Notes: generated by a model not told the origin, from the sequence alone. A DNA stretch of 64,000 nucleotides from Piliocolobus tephrosceles (GCF_002776525.5 NC_045434.1:117639587-117703586), one strand, 5' to 3'; shown: positions 22,084 to 34,640, counted from the stretch's first letter. Numbers and translations: made by a program.

Positions 22084-23560
22084 ACACTCTTTCTAATTCC
22101 CACCTCCTCTACCATTGCAATCTCTCAACAACTCTCTTCACCCTGGGGACACTGCTCTAACAACTTACTTTTTGCAAATTTTGCGATGAATGTTTTCTAC
22201 TCCTCATTTTACTAGATCTTGGAACAAGATTTGACACTACTCCCCACAGTCCCTTTCTTCTGAAAGTACTACCATCTTTCCATAGTTTTAGTAAAACCCT
22301 ACTCTATTTTCCTTGGCTCTCTGCCCCTTCACTGAATCTCCTTTGCAAGATTCTCCTCAAATACCTATCCCATTGAGGGTGGCAAATCTCTAAGTTCTAG
22401 TCACTGTCTTCTCCACTAACCGTCTACGCTTCTAGTCATCTCACCTACTCCTTGGCTTCAATTATATTCCGTATTGTAGTTCTCAAATGTAGGTGAAATA
22501 GTTATGAAATCACCATTTAAAGTGCAAATTATACACCGTAACCTGTTAAAATCCTCAAAGATGGCCATGAAATGTGCGTTTTTGACAAAAAGCCTATGTT
22601 ATACTAATGGAACACAACATTTTTAAGAAACACCAACATGCATACCAATGGCTGTTAAATTTATATCTCTTGATAAAACTCTCTTCTGAGGTCCAGATCC
22701 ACATATGGAACTGAATCCAGAACTAAATATACACAGAGATCTACAGTTCAATGGGTCTGCACCAACTTCTTTGAGACAGCTTTTATTTCAGTGAATGAGC
22801 ACAGCTGTCCATTTACTGAACTTTCATTATTTATTTATATTTTTATTTTAAGTTCTGGGGTACCTATGTAGGAAGTGCAGATTTGTTACATAGGTAAACT
22901 TGTGCCATGATGGTTTCCTGTACCTATGAACCCATCACCTAAGTATTAAGTTCAGCATGCATTAGCTATGTTTCCTAATGCTCTGCCTCCTCCATCTTAT
23001 GCCCCTACTTACAGAACTTTTAAAACGAGTAAGTTCTCACTCTTTTTCCTCACCATTCAAAACAAATAATCAATCACTAAGCACATTTCATAATCTGTAT
23101 CTTTAGAATGTGTCCTGTTTTCTGTATTTTCATTTCCATCTTACTACTTCAACACAGCATTCATTATTGTGAGAAATTCTTGACTCCCTCTCTCCATGTT
23201 TACTCACCTCTGATATCAACCGTCACTATAGATTGCCCTGTGCTTATGCTTTCAATGACTTATGATTTCATTTGGGATGAGAACCAATCTTCTTAATACA
23301 ATACTTTTCATAAACTGTCTCCATATTCCTTTCCAGATTTCCCTGTCATAACTGCTCACTCTATCTGCTCCAGCTCTTCAGCAACTTTCTTGATCTCCAT
23401 GATCCAGTGACTCATAACCATTATTTATCTAACCTCTAGGATTTTGCATATGCATCTCCCTCCAATCTGCAGTAATTTGTGCCTTCTCAAATTTACTTCT
23501 GTACATTTATTTTGCCCATTCAATAGATTAATTTTATATATTATTTATTTAGGTCTAAGT
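22084..23560 (-). mobile_element. Ancient L2-like LINE relic, antisense, interrupted
   Basis: C/T-rich antisense sequence in the order seen in L2-like relics: 'gtccagatccacatatggaa', 'gaaattcttgactccctctc', 'tcactctatctgctccagct', 'tctaggattttgcatatgca'. An L1 fragment (22825-23008) interrupts it. Diverged. The family could be L2 or another old LINE. Confidence 0.45.
22825..23008 (-). mobile_element. Short 5'-truncated L1 (L1PA-like), antisense
   Basis: Poly-A end on the left ('attatttatttatatttt'), then antisense 3' UTR ('aagttctggggtacctatgt', 'gcagatttgttacataggta', 'ccatgatggtttcctgtacc'). Only the last ~180 bp. Imperfect target copies 'ttactgaacttt' (22813-22824) and 'ttacagaacttt' (23009-23020). 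Confidence 0.9.
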
Positions 23561-24519
23561 GACCGAATTGACCCTTAACACACTGTGCTTTCCTGTGATA
23601 ACCTATAGATAGCACTTACCATGAAGGCAGAGACCAAGGCTGCTGTTTTCTCAGCATTAAACCAATGTCTGTCATACAAAAATTACTCAACAGGCATGTA
23701 TTATTAGATTAATACCTGCCTCTTCAATAAGAATATTTGAGATATTTTCACTTTTTTGATTTGATCTATGCTTTCCCCAGAGTTATACTAGTTTTCCTAT
23801 ATAATCCAAGTTATTCATTGATAAACGTTAACTGTTGACTAAATAAGTTTTAGGAAAAATATTTTGTGAATGTGTTATATTCATTAACTTCTTTCTAAAG
23901 CTGAAGACAATGAATCTTAATATTTTGTAAGCTCAAATTTATTATAATTTCTTTTAGAAAGTAGACAGATAATATCTGAAAGCTAAGTTTTACCACTTGA
24001 CCTTCAAATCTCAGCTGCAAATTAAAGATATTTTCTAATAATACCACATAATAAATTCAATTTATTTATATGCTAGAGTTGTATTTTATTAACAAATAAG
24101 TTTAATATCATAGTACATGACAGATCATTTGGTTAGAACCTAGTAAGAATCCATTAAGTAGGTTTTATCTAAATTTTCATAATATCTCTACAAGTATTTT
24201 AACCCCAAAGTATGTACAGTATTATCCTTCAGATTACTACAATGTTCTACACTGAACATAATTACAATGAAGGGAAATAGTGTATGAAATAGTAATAACA
24301 GCATTCATTCTTAAATGAATTATTGCCCTTGAAAGTCTGCCTTTTGATTTCATACTACTTTTTCCTTGGTTTCCTTTTTTCCTATATCTCTCCTTGAAAT
24401 AATTTTTCTCTTTATTAAATCGTGGATATAACTTTTAATTGTCAAATGAAAAATATAGCCAAGTACTTCATTAAGAACTTCTTAAAAAAGCATCTAATAA
24501 AGTAATTGCAGTTATAAAG
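23561..24519. other. Unassigned AT-rich DNA
   Basis: Nothing recognised. Confidence 0.5.
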
Positions 24520-25330
24520 GCAGACCACAAAACAGACATACAAATACTTATGAAATAGATAGCCATCTACTAGGAAGCGAGAGCCAGAAAAGAGAAGAAG
24601 ATGACATGGAAACTACAAAACTCAAAGATATATAATAAAAATATATTATAGAAATAAAAATTAAATTAGAAGGAACAAATAATAGAACACACATTGTTTA
24701 AGACACATTGGGAACCTTAAAATTTATTAATAAAGAAACAATTAAAATAGTAGGCTAAAAGAATTAGAAAATAATCAAAGTAGAAAATGGCAATACAATG
24801 CCAATAGGCACAAAATTTTGCCCCTAGAGAGGAATACAAAAACAATAAGCAGAACAAAATTTTAAAAAATGACAAAAAATATTAAAGCTTCAAGCTACAC
24901 ATTATACAATATGAACTTAGAGAAATTTGATAGTCAACACATATCACAGTTATTGAAATACACAGGAGAAAAAAGAATCCCAGAAGGAGCCAGACAAAAA
25001 GAAGAAGTAAAGAAAATACTTTGGGTCAAATGTCTCCACAGAAACATTTATTTCCAAAATAAAGTGATCAAAACCTATTAAACATAAAGTTTTCAGACAT
25101 AGATTTAAACATGCAAGAACTCAGACTGCTGTTTACATGAGAACTTCTTGAGTAGAAGATGAACTCTTGCCAAGCAAAAAACAACTAGAAAATCAATAAT
25201 GTTGAATATGTTTAACTACAGATTTAAAATGAAAAGAAAGGTAACAATAAGTAGGAAGGACAGAATAGAATAAAAATATTGTATGCTCTCTGACAATATA
25301 CAAATGACTCTGCTAACAAAAATTTGAACA
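24520..25330 (+). mobile_element. Possible old L1 5'/ORF1-region relic
   Basis: A-rich sense strand with 'agaaggagccagacaaaaag' and 'caggagaaaaaagaatccca', similar in style to the ORF1/leader of old L1s. A 70-codon frame (24869-25081) is Lys/Gln-rich and could be a piece of this. Weak similarity and loosely placed ends. Confidence 0.33.
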
Positions 25331-25639
25331 TAATGGGGAAAAGAATATAGGAGGTAGATTACTGATAGCCTCATGTCTTCCTCAAAAATCTCATTGATCC
25401 CTGAGGCTTTAAATATCTTCTACATGTCAATAACTCATAAATCTATATTCCCAGCCCTTTTACTTTAACAGCGCTTTATGCTGTGATAGTCAATAACCTT
25501 GGCATCTTGAATTGAATTGAATCTTAAATACATATTATGAATTTAACAATATAGAAAGAGAATATTTTATTTCTCTGTTTCCAAATCTGTTTCTCTACTT
25601 ATGTTTCTCTTATAAGTAAGTGGCTTTTATATGCACCAA

Positions 25640-26225
25640 TTTTTTCAAACCAAAAATCTCTGAACTCTTATTTTCTTTGTCTCACAGCCTTCCCCCATTG
25701 ATCAACCAGCTAATCTGTGCCAAGTATTTCAACCCAAGACTTCCTGAACCCATTTACTTCCTTCCACATATCTACACACACTCTAGTCCAAATCCTCATT
25801 ACCTCTTACTTTTGACTTCTCTCTTTTATCCCCTATAATCCAATCTCCATGTAGCAATTAGAGTGTTTGTATTAAAACTAAAGTATAGGTTACATCACTC
25901 CTGTATTTAAAATTTTTCAATAGATCCTTATCACACTTAGAGTGAAACCAACATTCTTTACAATGCAATGGCTTACACAGCCCTAGGTGGTCTTGCCCCA
26001 GCTACCTCTCTGAACTATTTTAGCTCAACTCCTACTATCTCCTTATTGCCCTCTGCAGCCATACTGATTTTCTTTCTGTTCTCTATATGACAACTTGTTG
26101 CTACCTTAGGGTATTTTAGCTAGCTTTTCTTTTTCCTTGATTTTTTTTCTCCTGATCTTTATACGACTAGCTATGGGTGTCAACTTAAATGTTATGTCCA
26201 CACTGAGGTCTGAACTGGAGAAAAC
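25640..26225 (-). mobile_element. L2-like LINE, antisense
   Basis: Clear order of landmarks: 'gttacatcactcctgtattt', 'ttacaatgcaatggcttaca', 'gtggtcttgccccagctacc', 'tctctgaactattttagctc' and 'caacttaaatgttatgtcca'. These correspond to the antisense L2 segment running 'cacatcactcccctgct' to 'caatggcctacaaggccc' and onward. Confidence 0.58.
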
Positions 26226-26739
26226 CCAACAATCTAATGTGGGTAACCTATATACTGCATAGCACCTATGAGTACCAGATATACATCTTGTGAATGCACT
26301 GCAGTGTTTCCCAGCACATAGGTCATTATTTAGTTTGATCATATAGTTTGTCATTCAAATTGAGACACTTACAAGTATAAAAGATTGATAATTGATCATT
26401 ATGCAAAAAGAAGAGGCATAAAACATGGCTGTCCTATGCAAAGGTAGAAAAGTGGTCACTCTAGCAAGGCCTGGCATAAAGTGGTCTAGCAGCAAATATT
26501 TGGAATTAATAATTTATCTTACCCATATTGCTCAATAAACTATATATTGTGATACAAATAAACTTAAATTATATTGACCATAATATACAGTAAAATGTCA
26601 TTATATGTGGGATATGCACAATGTATGTGTATATTTATGATGAACATGCATATTTATAATTATTACACTTGTTATACTAATAATTCATTATAAAGAAAAT
26701 TAGAAAGTAGGCCAGACATGGTGGTTCATGTGAATAATG
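26226..26739. other. Unassigned AT-rich DNA
   Basis: Nothing recognised. Confidence 0.45.
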
Positions 26740-26868
26740 GTCATGATAATTGCACAATAATATGACTATACTTAATACCACTGAACTGTATACTTACATA
26801 TGGTATGGTTGAAATAGTAAATTTTATGTTTTGTGTATTTTACTACAATAAAATTTGTAAAAAGATAC
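26740..26868 (+). mobile_element. L1M 3'-end fragment
   Basis: 'ccactgaactgtatacttac', 'gtaaattttatgttttgtgt' and 'attttactacaataaaattt' match the 3' terminus of L1M elements. It lies directly before another, earlier-region L1M sequence, so two elements or a tandem arrangement abut here. Confidence 0.7.
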
Positions 26869-28448
26869 CACAAGATTTGTAAAAGCAACGTTCTCCCAAT
26901 AAATTTGAAAATTTACATGATACAGAAAATTTTCTTGAAAAATACAAGTTTACAAAATTACCAGAAAATAATGTAACAAATAATATAGTCCGGCATTTAA
27001 TCAAGAAAGATAATTTGTTTACAAACTTCTTCGAATCAAGAAAACTCTAGGTTTTTGTTGTTTCACTGGCAAATTCAATTACACATTCAAAGATGAGATA
27101 ATGCAAAGTTTATGTAAACGCTATCAGAAAATAAATGGCAAGGGAGCACTTTCCATCTGTTTGACAATCAGCTAATCTGATACCAAATTCAGAAAAAAAA
27201 CTCTAAAAAATTTAAAAATACTGTCCCTGAACATAGATGAAAAAATTGCAAAATATTAATAAATGAAACCAAGCAGTGTTTTTAAATGATAATGCATAAT
27301 AACCAATTAGGGCATCTTTTATTAGTACAAGATTGGCTTAATATCTGAATCTCAATCAATATACTCCTCCCTGTCAACAGCAAAAAAAGTCAAAAGTTTA
27401 TGATCAATTTTATTATCGAAGAGAAAAGCATTTAACAAAATTCTCACCTATTCATAATTTTCTTAAAAAAATCTCTCAGGGAAGTAAATCTAAAAACACA
27501 TCCCTTATTTGATAGGGGCATCCATGGCAATTGTACAGTTGACAACATACTTAAGAGTAAAATATTAAACACTTTCTTAAAAAAAAAAAAAAAAAGTCCA
27601 AATGCCTGAACTCACCACTTTTAAAAAATCTTTTACTGAAGAACCAAACCAAAACAGCAAGGCAAACAAAAGATAAGTCATGCAGATTAGAAAGAATTAA
27701 CACTGTCTACATTTGCAAATGACATGATTACTGAATATGCAATCCTAAGAAATCAACAAAAGTATTATAAAAACTATTAAAGAAATCTAGTAAAGTTGAA
27801 AGATCCAAGTCTAATATACAAAAATACACTTATTTATATACATTAATAGCAAATATTTGAAAAAGCTGAATCTTATAACATTACGTTTATATTTACCTTT
27901 GCAATAGGGGTAGCAAGCATACAATCCTTAGAAATAAACATAAAATATATTCTAGAAAATGTCACTAAACATTTCAGGGCATTGATGGAAGTAATTAAAC
28001 ATCAAAATAAATAAATACATCATTTTAATGGTTTGAAATACTGTGTGTAGTTAAGGTATCAAGTTTGATTAACTTGGTCTAGAGAATCTATGCATTCCTA
28101 ACTAAAATATCAAAAGATTTTCTACATAAATGAGCAAGTAACTTTAAAATTTGTATATAAACCCATTCCATTCCAAGGGATCTGGAATGACCAAAGTAGT
28201 TTTAAAACAGAAGAATAAAGTTAAAGGCATTATAATTATAGGTTTGCAGACTAAATATATAACTACAGTAGTAAAATCACTGCCATTACAGTGTAAAAAC
28301 AGACATAAAAATTATCAGGATGAAAATGATTTTTAATAAATGAAAAATGATATGTTTATGTGTGTGTGCATGCGTGTACAAATTTTTATGTTTGATTTTG
28401 GACGGGATGTCAAGTTATATAGACAAAGTTTTGCATTAAGGGCATTAG

Positions 28449-29247
28449 TGAAATGTGAAGCCAGCTGAGCTTCTGAGTCTAGTGGGGACTTGGAGAACTT
28501 TTCTGTCTAGCTAGAGGATTATAAATGCACCAATTAGTACTCTGTAAAAACACACCAATCAGCACTCTGTGTTTAGCTAAAAGATTGCAAATGCTCCAAT
28601 CAGCACTCTGTAAAATGGACCAATCAGCACTCTGTAAAATGGACCAATCTGCTGTCTGTAAAATGGACCAATCAGCAGGATGTGGGTGGGGCCAAATAAG
28701 GGAATAAAAGCGTACCACTCCTGCCAGCAGTGGCAACCCACTCAGGTCCCTTCTATGCTGTGGAAGCTTTGTTCTTCTGCTCTTCACAATAAATCTTGCT
28801 GCTGCTCACTCTTTGAGTCCACACTACCTTTATGACCTGTAACACTCACCATGAGTTTCTGCAGCATCATTCCTGAAGTCAAGGAGTCCAGGAACTCACC
28901 CCCAGGAGGAAGAAACAACTCTGGAGGCACTACCTTTAAGATCTATAACACTCACTATGAAAGTCTGCAGCTTCACTCCTGAAGTCAGCTAGACCATGAA
29001 CCCACCAGGTGGAAACAACCCCGGATGCACAACCTTTAAGAGCTGTAACACTCGCTGCGAAGGTCTGCAGCTTCCCTACTGAAGTCAGCAAGACCACGAA
29101 CCCACCGGAGGGAAGAAACTCTGAACACATCTGAACATCTGAAGGAACAACCTCCAGACACACCATCTTTAAGAACTGTTAACACTCACCGTGAGGGTCC
29201 GTGGCTTCATTCTTGAAGTCAGCCAGACCAAGAACCCACCAGAAACA
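28449..29247 (+). mobile_element. Solo LTR12 (HERV9-type) LTR
   Basis: 799 bp starting TG and ending CA, with the 4-bp duplication 'ttag' at 28445-28448 and 29248-29251, as for a gammaretrovirus-like integrase. U3 holds six CCAAT boxes, four of them exactly 24 bp apart. A TATA-like 'aataaaag' lies at 28703-28710 and the poly(A) signal AATAAA at 28788-28793. U5 holds four diverged copies of a unit beginning 'ctttaagagctgtaacac', near 28829, 28934, 29034 and 29167. No internal viral genes remain. LTR12 copies are known as alternative promoters and enhancers in primates; activity here is not shown. Confidence 0.92.
28530..28672 (+). promoter_or_regulatory. CCAAT-box array of LTR12 U3
   Basis: CCAAT starts at 28530, 28555, 28596, 28620, 28644 and 28668. 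The last four are spaced exactly 24 bp, with 'cagcactctgtaaaatgga'-type linkers. NF-Y is the factor known to bind such LTR12 repeats; binding at this copy is inferred. The TATA-like element follows about 35 bp downstream of the last CCAAT. Confidence 0.8.
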
Positions 29248-30200
29248 TTAGGACACTGATATCCATATTGGAAAATGTACATCAATCCTTATTTTATTCA
29301 AAGATGAATACCAAATCAAAAACATTATATATCCGCAGGTAATACCTACAATTTTTAAATTATAGAATAAAACAAATATTTTTTGCAATTTTAAGCAAGT
29401 ATTTTCTTAATAGGACATTAATAAGTACAAACAATTAAAAATTTAACGTTTTACTTCATTAACATTGAAAGGTTAGAGTTGCTACTAAGAAAATAAAAAT
29501 GCAAATCTCAAACTTATGCCTGAGAGTATATAAAGAACACTCAGATTCAATAATAAGAAAATTAACCCAGTAAAAACTGGGATAAATATTTGAACAGTTG
29601 CTAATCTACAAAATAATAAAGATATTCCAATATGAACATGATGATCACTAAATTTAGTAGTTTTATGTACACTTTTTTTCCAAATACACATGCACACACA
29701 TAAAAATACATACATAAACCTTTAAGCATTAGTGTTTACTGACCATGTAAGTGTAGCCTACACATTATGTACTTACTAGAATTACTAAAATTAAAAAGAC
29801 TGGCAATAACAAGTTGGTGAGTATATAAAATAAAGAGAAATGCTATTTCATATCATATTTCAATATGCCCCACACTATTGACAGGAATTGAAAATGGTAT
29901 GAATGTTTTGGAAAACTATTTGGTAGTTAAAAAAAAAAAAAAATAGACGTATACCTTTTTTACACCCAGACATTCCACTCTATGTATTTACGTAAGAGAA
30001 ATAAAATTATGTCTTCTTGTTCAGGAATATTTATAAAATTTATTATTTATAATCCCCAAATTGAAAAGAATCCAAATGTTTATAAACAGGTAGAATGATA
30101 ATCAAAATGTGGTACCTCTAAAAAATGGAATATTACTCAGCAATACAAAAATAACAGATTATTTATATGTGTACAGAGTTATACAGTTCAGATGAATCTT

Positions 30201-30540
30201 TTTTATATTATTTATTATACTTATTTATTTGTTTGTTTGTTTGTTTGTTTGTTTGTTTTGAGACATTGTCTCGCTCTGTCACCCAGGCTGGAGTGCAGTG
30301 GTGGGATCTCAGCTCACTGCAAGCTCTGCCTCCCGGGTTCATGCCATTCTCCTGCCTCAGCCTCCCAAGTAGCTAGGACTACAGGCACCTGCCACCACCC
30401 CCGGCTAATTTTTTTGCAGTTTTGGTAGAAACGTGGTTTCACCGTGCTAGCCAGGACGATCTCAATCTCCTGACCTCGTTATCCACCCGCCTCCGACTCC
30501 CAAAGTGCTGGGACTACAGGCACGAGCCACCACACCCAGC
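30201..30540 (-). mobile_element. AluY/S, full length, antisense
   Basis: Long T-rich tail including (TTTG)n at 30228-30259, then both arms. Target copies 'gatgaatctt' at 30191-30200 and 30548-30557, extendable to 17 bp with mismatches. 'gggatctcagctcactgc' resembles the lineage leading to monkey AluY. Inserted in the L1M. Confidence 0.95.
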
Positions 30541-30845
30541 CAGTGTGGATGAATCTTAATAACACTGCGTGAAAGAACCCAGGCACAAAAGAGTGTATCT
30601 TGTATGATTTTATTTTTATAAAATTCTAGAAAGCATAATATATTCTACAGTGGCATAAAGCAAATCAACTATTGTCTGCATCACAAACAGAGGAAGGGAT
30701 TGCTATAATGGGACTTGATAAATGTTTTGAGAGTGATGGAAATGTTCTGTATCTTGACTGAGAAGGTGGTTTTAAAACTGTCAAAAGTCGTCAAATGGTT
30801 CACTTTTGTTGGTACAATCTGAGTAAAGCTGATTAAATTGAAAAT

Positions 30846-32345
30846 ATGCATACTGTAAAACCTAAAAGGTCGATAAAATATAGCATGAAGAATATAAGAG
30901 AAGATGCTTAGAAGTCCCCAAAACAAGTTATTGTCTTACTGAATTAAACTGAGTGTTATATATGCATTCAATTGGTAAAATAATTTAATGTGCCCTTGTT
31001 TGCCTACTTACTTCAAAGGTTTCATGATGAAACTTTGATATAATAAGGCAAAGACCACCAAAATGCTCTACCTTACTTTAATAGAAATTTTTTAATCATA
31101 GGAAGTCAAACAATATAATATAATAAATAAAATTTGTGATTTATTTCTTATTAACAGGAGGAATTGGCTGAGTATATAAAGAGTAGAAATTGTTGTGCAA
31201 GTGACCATAAATTTCTTAGAAGTGAATTTTAAAGCATGGAATCTACCCCAGAAAGGGACAAAAGCAAAAAATATAAATAAATAAAGATTCAACTCTAAAG
31301 CAAACCACTAAAACAGTTTCTGTTGTAATTATGCAACCAATATATTTTTACAGTGTGTGTGCAAATTATTTATACAGAATATAAATCTCTGAAACAATAA
31401 AATGATATATTTGAGAACTTTGAAAATCCTTACAACACATAAACCCATTTTCCAGTGAAAAGAAAAATCACTCATTATTTTATTTTTCCAAAAAATGTAT
31501 TTTTCCTCCTTCTATTCCTGTCTTCTTTCTTTGACTGTGGATCATTGATGGTGATATTTGGAAAGGCCTCCCCTATGAACAGGTTCAATATTACTGACAA
31601 AGTTCTATTGTCTTTTTGCTCTGGAGGTTGGTGATCTAAACTCCTGCTACTTTCTAAGCCACCCAGTTGTCAACGGAGTAATTCTTTGTTCCACTCTGAG
31701 ATAGAGAACCTGTGTCTCATGGTGAATCATTGAAAATATTTTAAAAAGAATCTTCATAAGACACAGAGAAAATGATAGGTATCTCCAACACAAAAATATA
31801 TAATTTAGCAAGAACTTAATTTCTGAAGTTTTTATCTCAGTACTTTTAAAACAGAGTACACAGAATGAAGCATATACTTTTGTTAAAATATAATAGGTAT
31901 ATTTGACATATATACAATGTTTAAACTTTACATTTTATTTATACTTACATAAGGCATATATCATGTATTGCTATAAATACTATTTATAAAAAGTATACAT
32001 CATATTATATCACACATCACATCGTTAAAATTTAAAAAACTGGTATTATTTTCTAATTTAAGTAACGTACCTTTTAGCTTTATTTATAGATAGGAATGTC
32101 TATCAGTGGTTGTCTAATAGACATTACTTACACAAAAATTTAGGTAAGTAATATAGATTATGCCAGAGCAAATAGCACTTTTTACCATTAAAAAAGTCTA
32201 ATTTAACATAAACCATAAATAGTGTTTGTAATATGGAAGATGGAGAAAATTGAGACCATCTGAATATAAGAGGATGTCTTTTGTCCTAACAAACTTCCAT
32301 TATAGTTCTTCTAAGCCAGGAAGAAATCATGCCCACCAGTAAAGA
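30846..32345. other. Unassigned AT-rich DNA
   Basis: 1.5 kb with no gene or confident repeat. 31495-31740 is a little less AT-rich and more complex than its surroundings, which could mark an old repeat or a conserved element; I cannot tell which. Confidence 0.45.
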
Positions 32346-32572
32346 AAACAAGATTGGAAATCAAATGGAGATACTCTTTATTAGCTATGAGACCATAGCA
32401 AGCAATTTTACTTCCCTGTACCTCAGCTTCTTCATCTGTAGGACAGAAATAATAATATGTACTCCATGGGGTTTCTGCAAGGATTCAGGAACGTTATGTA
32501 CAAAAGTATATAGCAGAGTGACTCTCACAAAGCAAATGCTCATTAAACGACGATTTTTAGTCTCCAAATCAC
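32346..32572 (+). mobile_element. MIR SINE
   Basis: 'ttagctatgagaccatagca', 'cttccctgtacctcagcttc', 'ttcatctgtaggacagaaat' and 'agcaaatgctcattaaacg' follow the MIR core and its L2-like tail in order. Confidence 0.82.
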
Positions 32573-32900
32573 TCTCTCTATAAATGGTGAATTGGTTCTA
32601 ATACAGGCCTCTATTAAAAATGTAAAATAGTGTCAAAAAGAAGACTTCAGAGCAAGTATTCTTATTAATAAATTAAGAACAACTAAAAAACATGATATGA
32701 CCTACTCGAGACAAGACAATTTTTAAGGAAAATATGTAATTATGCTCAAAATAATAAAGAATTCTTTTATTTTATGTGTAAATAATTTTTTGAATTTTAA
32801 AAGTAACTTTATTTGGATAATTTGGGACAAAATAAACTTCAGCATATGTCATACTGCCTAATCTAGCTTCATGTTTAGAATGTCTTTCAGATAATAGCGG
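32573..32900. other. Unassigned AT-rich DNA
   Basis: Nothing recognised. Confidence 0.45.
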
Positions 32901-34640
32901 TGGCACTTCTTGAGCAGCTGCTGTGAGTATGCCAGCTACAGCGGGGAATCACAGTTGGGCTGTGCACTCCATGGAGCCGGTGATGGCTGGGAACAGACAG
33001 GAGCCCAGCCCTTACCCAGTTGGTGGGGTGAGAACCCCATACTCCCAGGAACAGCTGCAGGTGCCCAGCCATGGTTCTGAACATCCCTGTGCTCTCAGGG
33101 GCCTAGGAAGCCCTTTGCCCCTTCAGGCTTGGAAGTGCCTGTTCCCACTCCCTGGCCACTTCCTGTTCCCAGCACCCACACTGGTGTGGAGCAAAGCTGT
33201 GGAAAAGCCTAGGTACTGTTGCAACTCAGCTGGGTGTGCACATGCATGGGGTATCACTGATACCTCAGCTCTCCCACTGTCTCAGGCCCCTCTGGAACTT
33301 TGGGTGCTGACAAGCTCAGGGAGGGAGCCCAAGAGGGCTGAGGGTGTCTTGGTGATGGCCTGCAGTCGCCCCTCAGTATGGACAGCCTGGGAGCTGCAGA
33401 TGGCATGTTGATGTCAATAGGAGGCAGGTTTTTAGGCATGAGGGGACAAGTCCCCAGTGAAATCCCACCTTCAAGCCAGGGATGGCCTGATGCCTGTGGT
33501 TGGGCTACCAGTTCTAGGTGGACACCACAATCCAGAGTAGGAACTTATGGTTCTTTTTCCAGGCCCACTGATGGCCACCCATGAACTAGCCAGACACTTC
33601 CTCCATCTGACTGCATAAAAACCCCAGACTCAGCCAGATTCACATACTTTTTAGAACAACCTGCCTGCAGATAGGAGCTACTCACTTTGGGTCTCCTCAA
33701 GACTTGTCAGGATGATCTGCCTGCAAAGATGAGCTACCCACTTTGGGTCTCCTGAGAGCTGTTCTGTTGCTTAATAAAGTTCTTCTCTGCCTAGCTCACC
33801 TTCTAGTTTTCCACATATCCTCATTCTTCTTGGACATGGGACAAGAACTTGGAACCTACCAAAAAGCAGGAACTAAAAAGGAGCTGTAACACGTTCCTGG
33901 TGCCTCACTGAGCTGGAGGTGGTTACATGCTCCCAGTCTGTGGAAATAAAGAGTGGCAACCCTTACCCAAATCACAGTTGCTGTAACACTATAGCCCTCC
34001 CACCCTCCACCAGCACAGGCAGCCATCCCATGCAATGGGAAGCAGCAGCAGCTAGCCCATGAGCTGTGGGCCAGAATGAGGCAGCATGACTGAGAGAGCT
34101 GTAACACAAATTAGCTAAAACATGCCCCCCAAAACTTATCCCCTTGTTCGCTGCTCTGTGCATGACAAGAAGGAGAGAAGAACTGTGGCCCTATTGGAAG
34201 CCTAGACCTCAGGGCTCCCTGAGGTAGGGCTGGGATATGCTGTAACATCCTCTTTGGGGCTCTGCAGTTCCTGGGATCTCCGGACTCTTGGGTGCCATCA
34301 CATTCCCATCATCCAGACACTGGTGCCAGCTGTAGAAGCCATTTGTGGTATGTCTGGTCTAGCCACAGACTTGCACAGAGCTGGTGCTTGTGTCAGTGCC
34401 TGGAGTTTCCTGCTCTGCTATGTGCTTGCTCATTCACACACCCATCACTACTCCATGCCTGGCTTGCACTTGGTAGGAGTGGAATCGAGCTGGTAGTGTG
34501 AGCCAAGTGCAGCCTGCTGAGCCAAGAGGGTGGAACGAGCCCAGCAGGTGCAGGCAACTCAAGCAGAGGCTCTGCTGGCCACATGGGTTTCCAGTTCGTG
34601 AAGCAACATCCTAAGTATCTGGGTAAATTTCTATGAACTT
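32901..34640 (+). mobile_element. Long GC-rich solo LTR (MER52-like ERV1)
   Basis: A 1.7-kb block markedly richer in G+C than its flanks. It starts 'tggcacttcttgagcagc', has a TATA-like 'cataaaaa' at 33614-33621 and AATAAA at 33773-33778, then a long downstream part with repeated 'gctgtaacac' motifs. Length, order and motifs agree with MER52-type LTRs as I remember them. A 56-bp unit is duplicated at 33661-33716 and 33717-33772, just before the poly(A) signal. Open frames up to 162 codons (32923-33411) reflect high GC and have no recognisable domain. Ends approximate; no clean target duplication found. Confidence 0.72.
33614..33621 (+). promoter_or_regulatory. TATA-like box of the MER52-like LTR
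   Basis: 'cataaaaa' about 155 bp upstream of the LTR AATAAA (33773). That gives a short R region, as expected for an ERV1 LTR. Function inferred from position only. Confidence 0.5.

Larger units (their letters stand above)
26870..30845 (+). mobile_element. Old L1 (L1M) ORF2 to 3' end, split by LTR12 and an Alu
   Basis: Three collinear sense blocks (26870-28448, 29252-30190, 30558-30845) read through ORF2 to the 3' end. The reverse-transcriptase core box at 27712-27723 reads FAND instead of FADD, so a catalytic aspartate is lost. Later landmarks are 'gcatttaacaaaattctcac', 'aaatggaatattactcagca' and the terminal 'ttctgtatcttgactgagaa'. Numerous stops and frameshifts: a dead element. The blocks keep register across both insertions, which dates the LTR and the Alu after the L1. 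Confidence 0.85.

Noticed and set aside
26711..26731. 'ggccagacatggtggttcat', like an Alu 5' head
   Set aside because: About 20 bases, with no further Alu sequence. It runs directly into an L1M 3' end where 'ggtggt' is also expected.
28530..28672. Regularly spaced repeats that could be mistaken for a CRISPR-like array
   Set aside because: Spacing is 24 bp with no unique spacers, and the block is the known U3 repeat of LTR12 in a primate genome.
28479..28787. 102-codon minus-strand frame with repeated 'ADWSILQ' units
   Set aside because: The peptide repeat is only the antisense reading of the LTR12 CCAAT array. The DNA repeat explains it fully.
32923..33411. 162-codon open frame, the longest in the window
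   Set aside because: It lies wholly inside a GC-rich MER52-like LTR, where stops are scarce by composition. It has no recognisable domain.
33661..33772. 56-bp tandem units considered as a start of a satellite
   Set aside because: Only two copies, contained within one LTR. No array.
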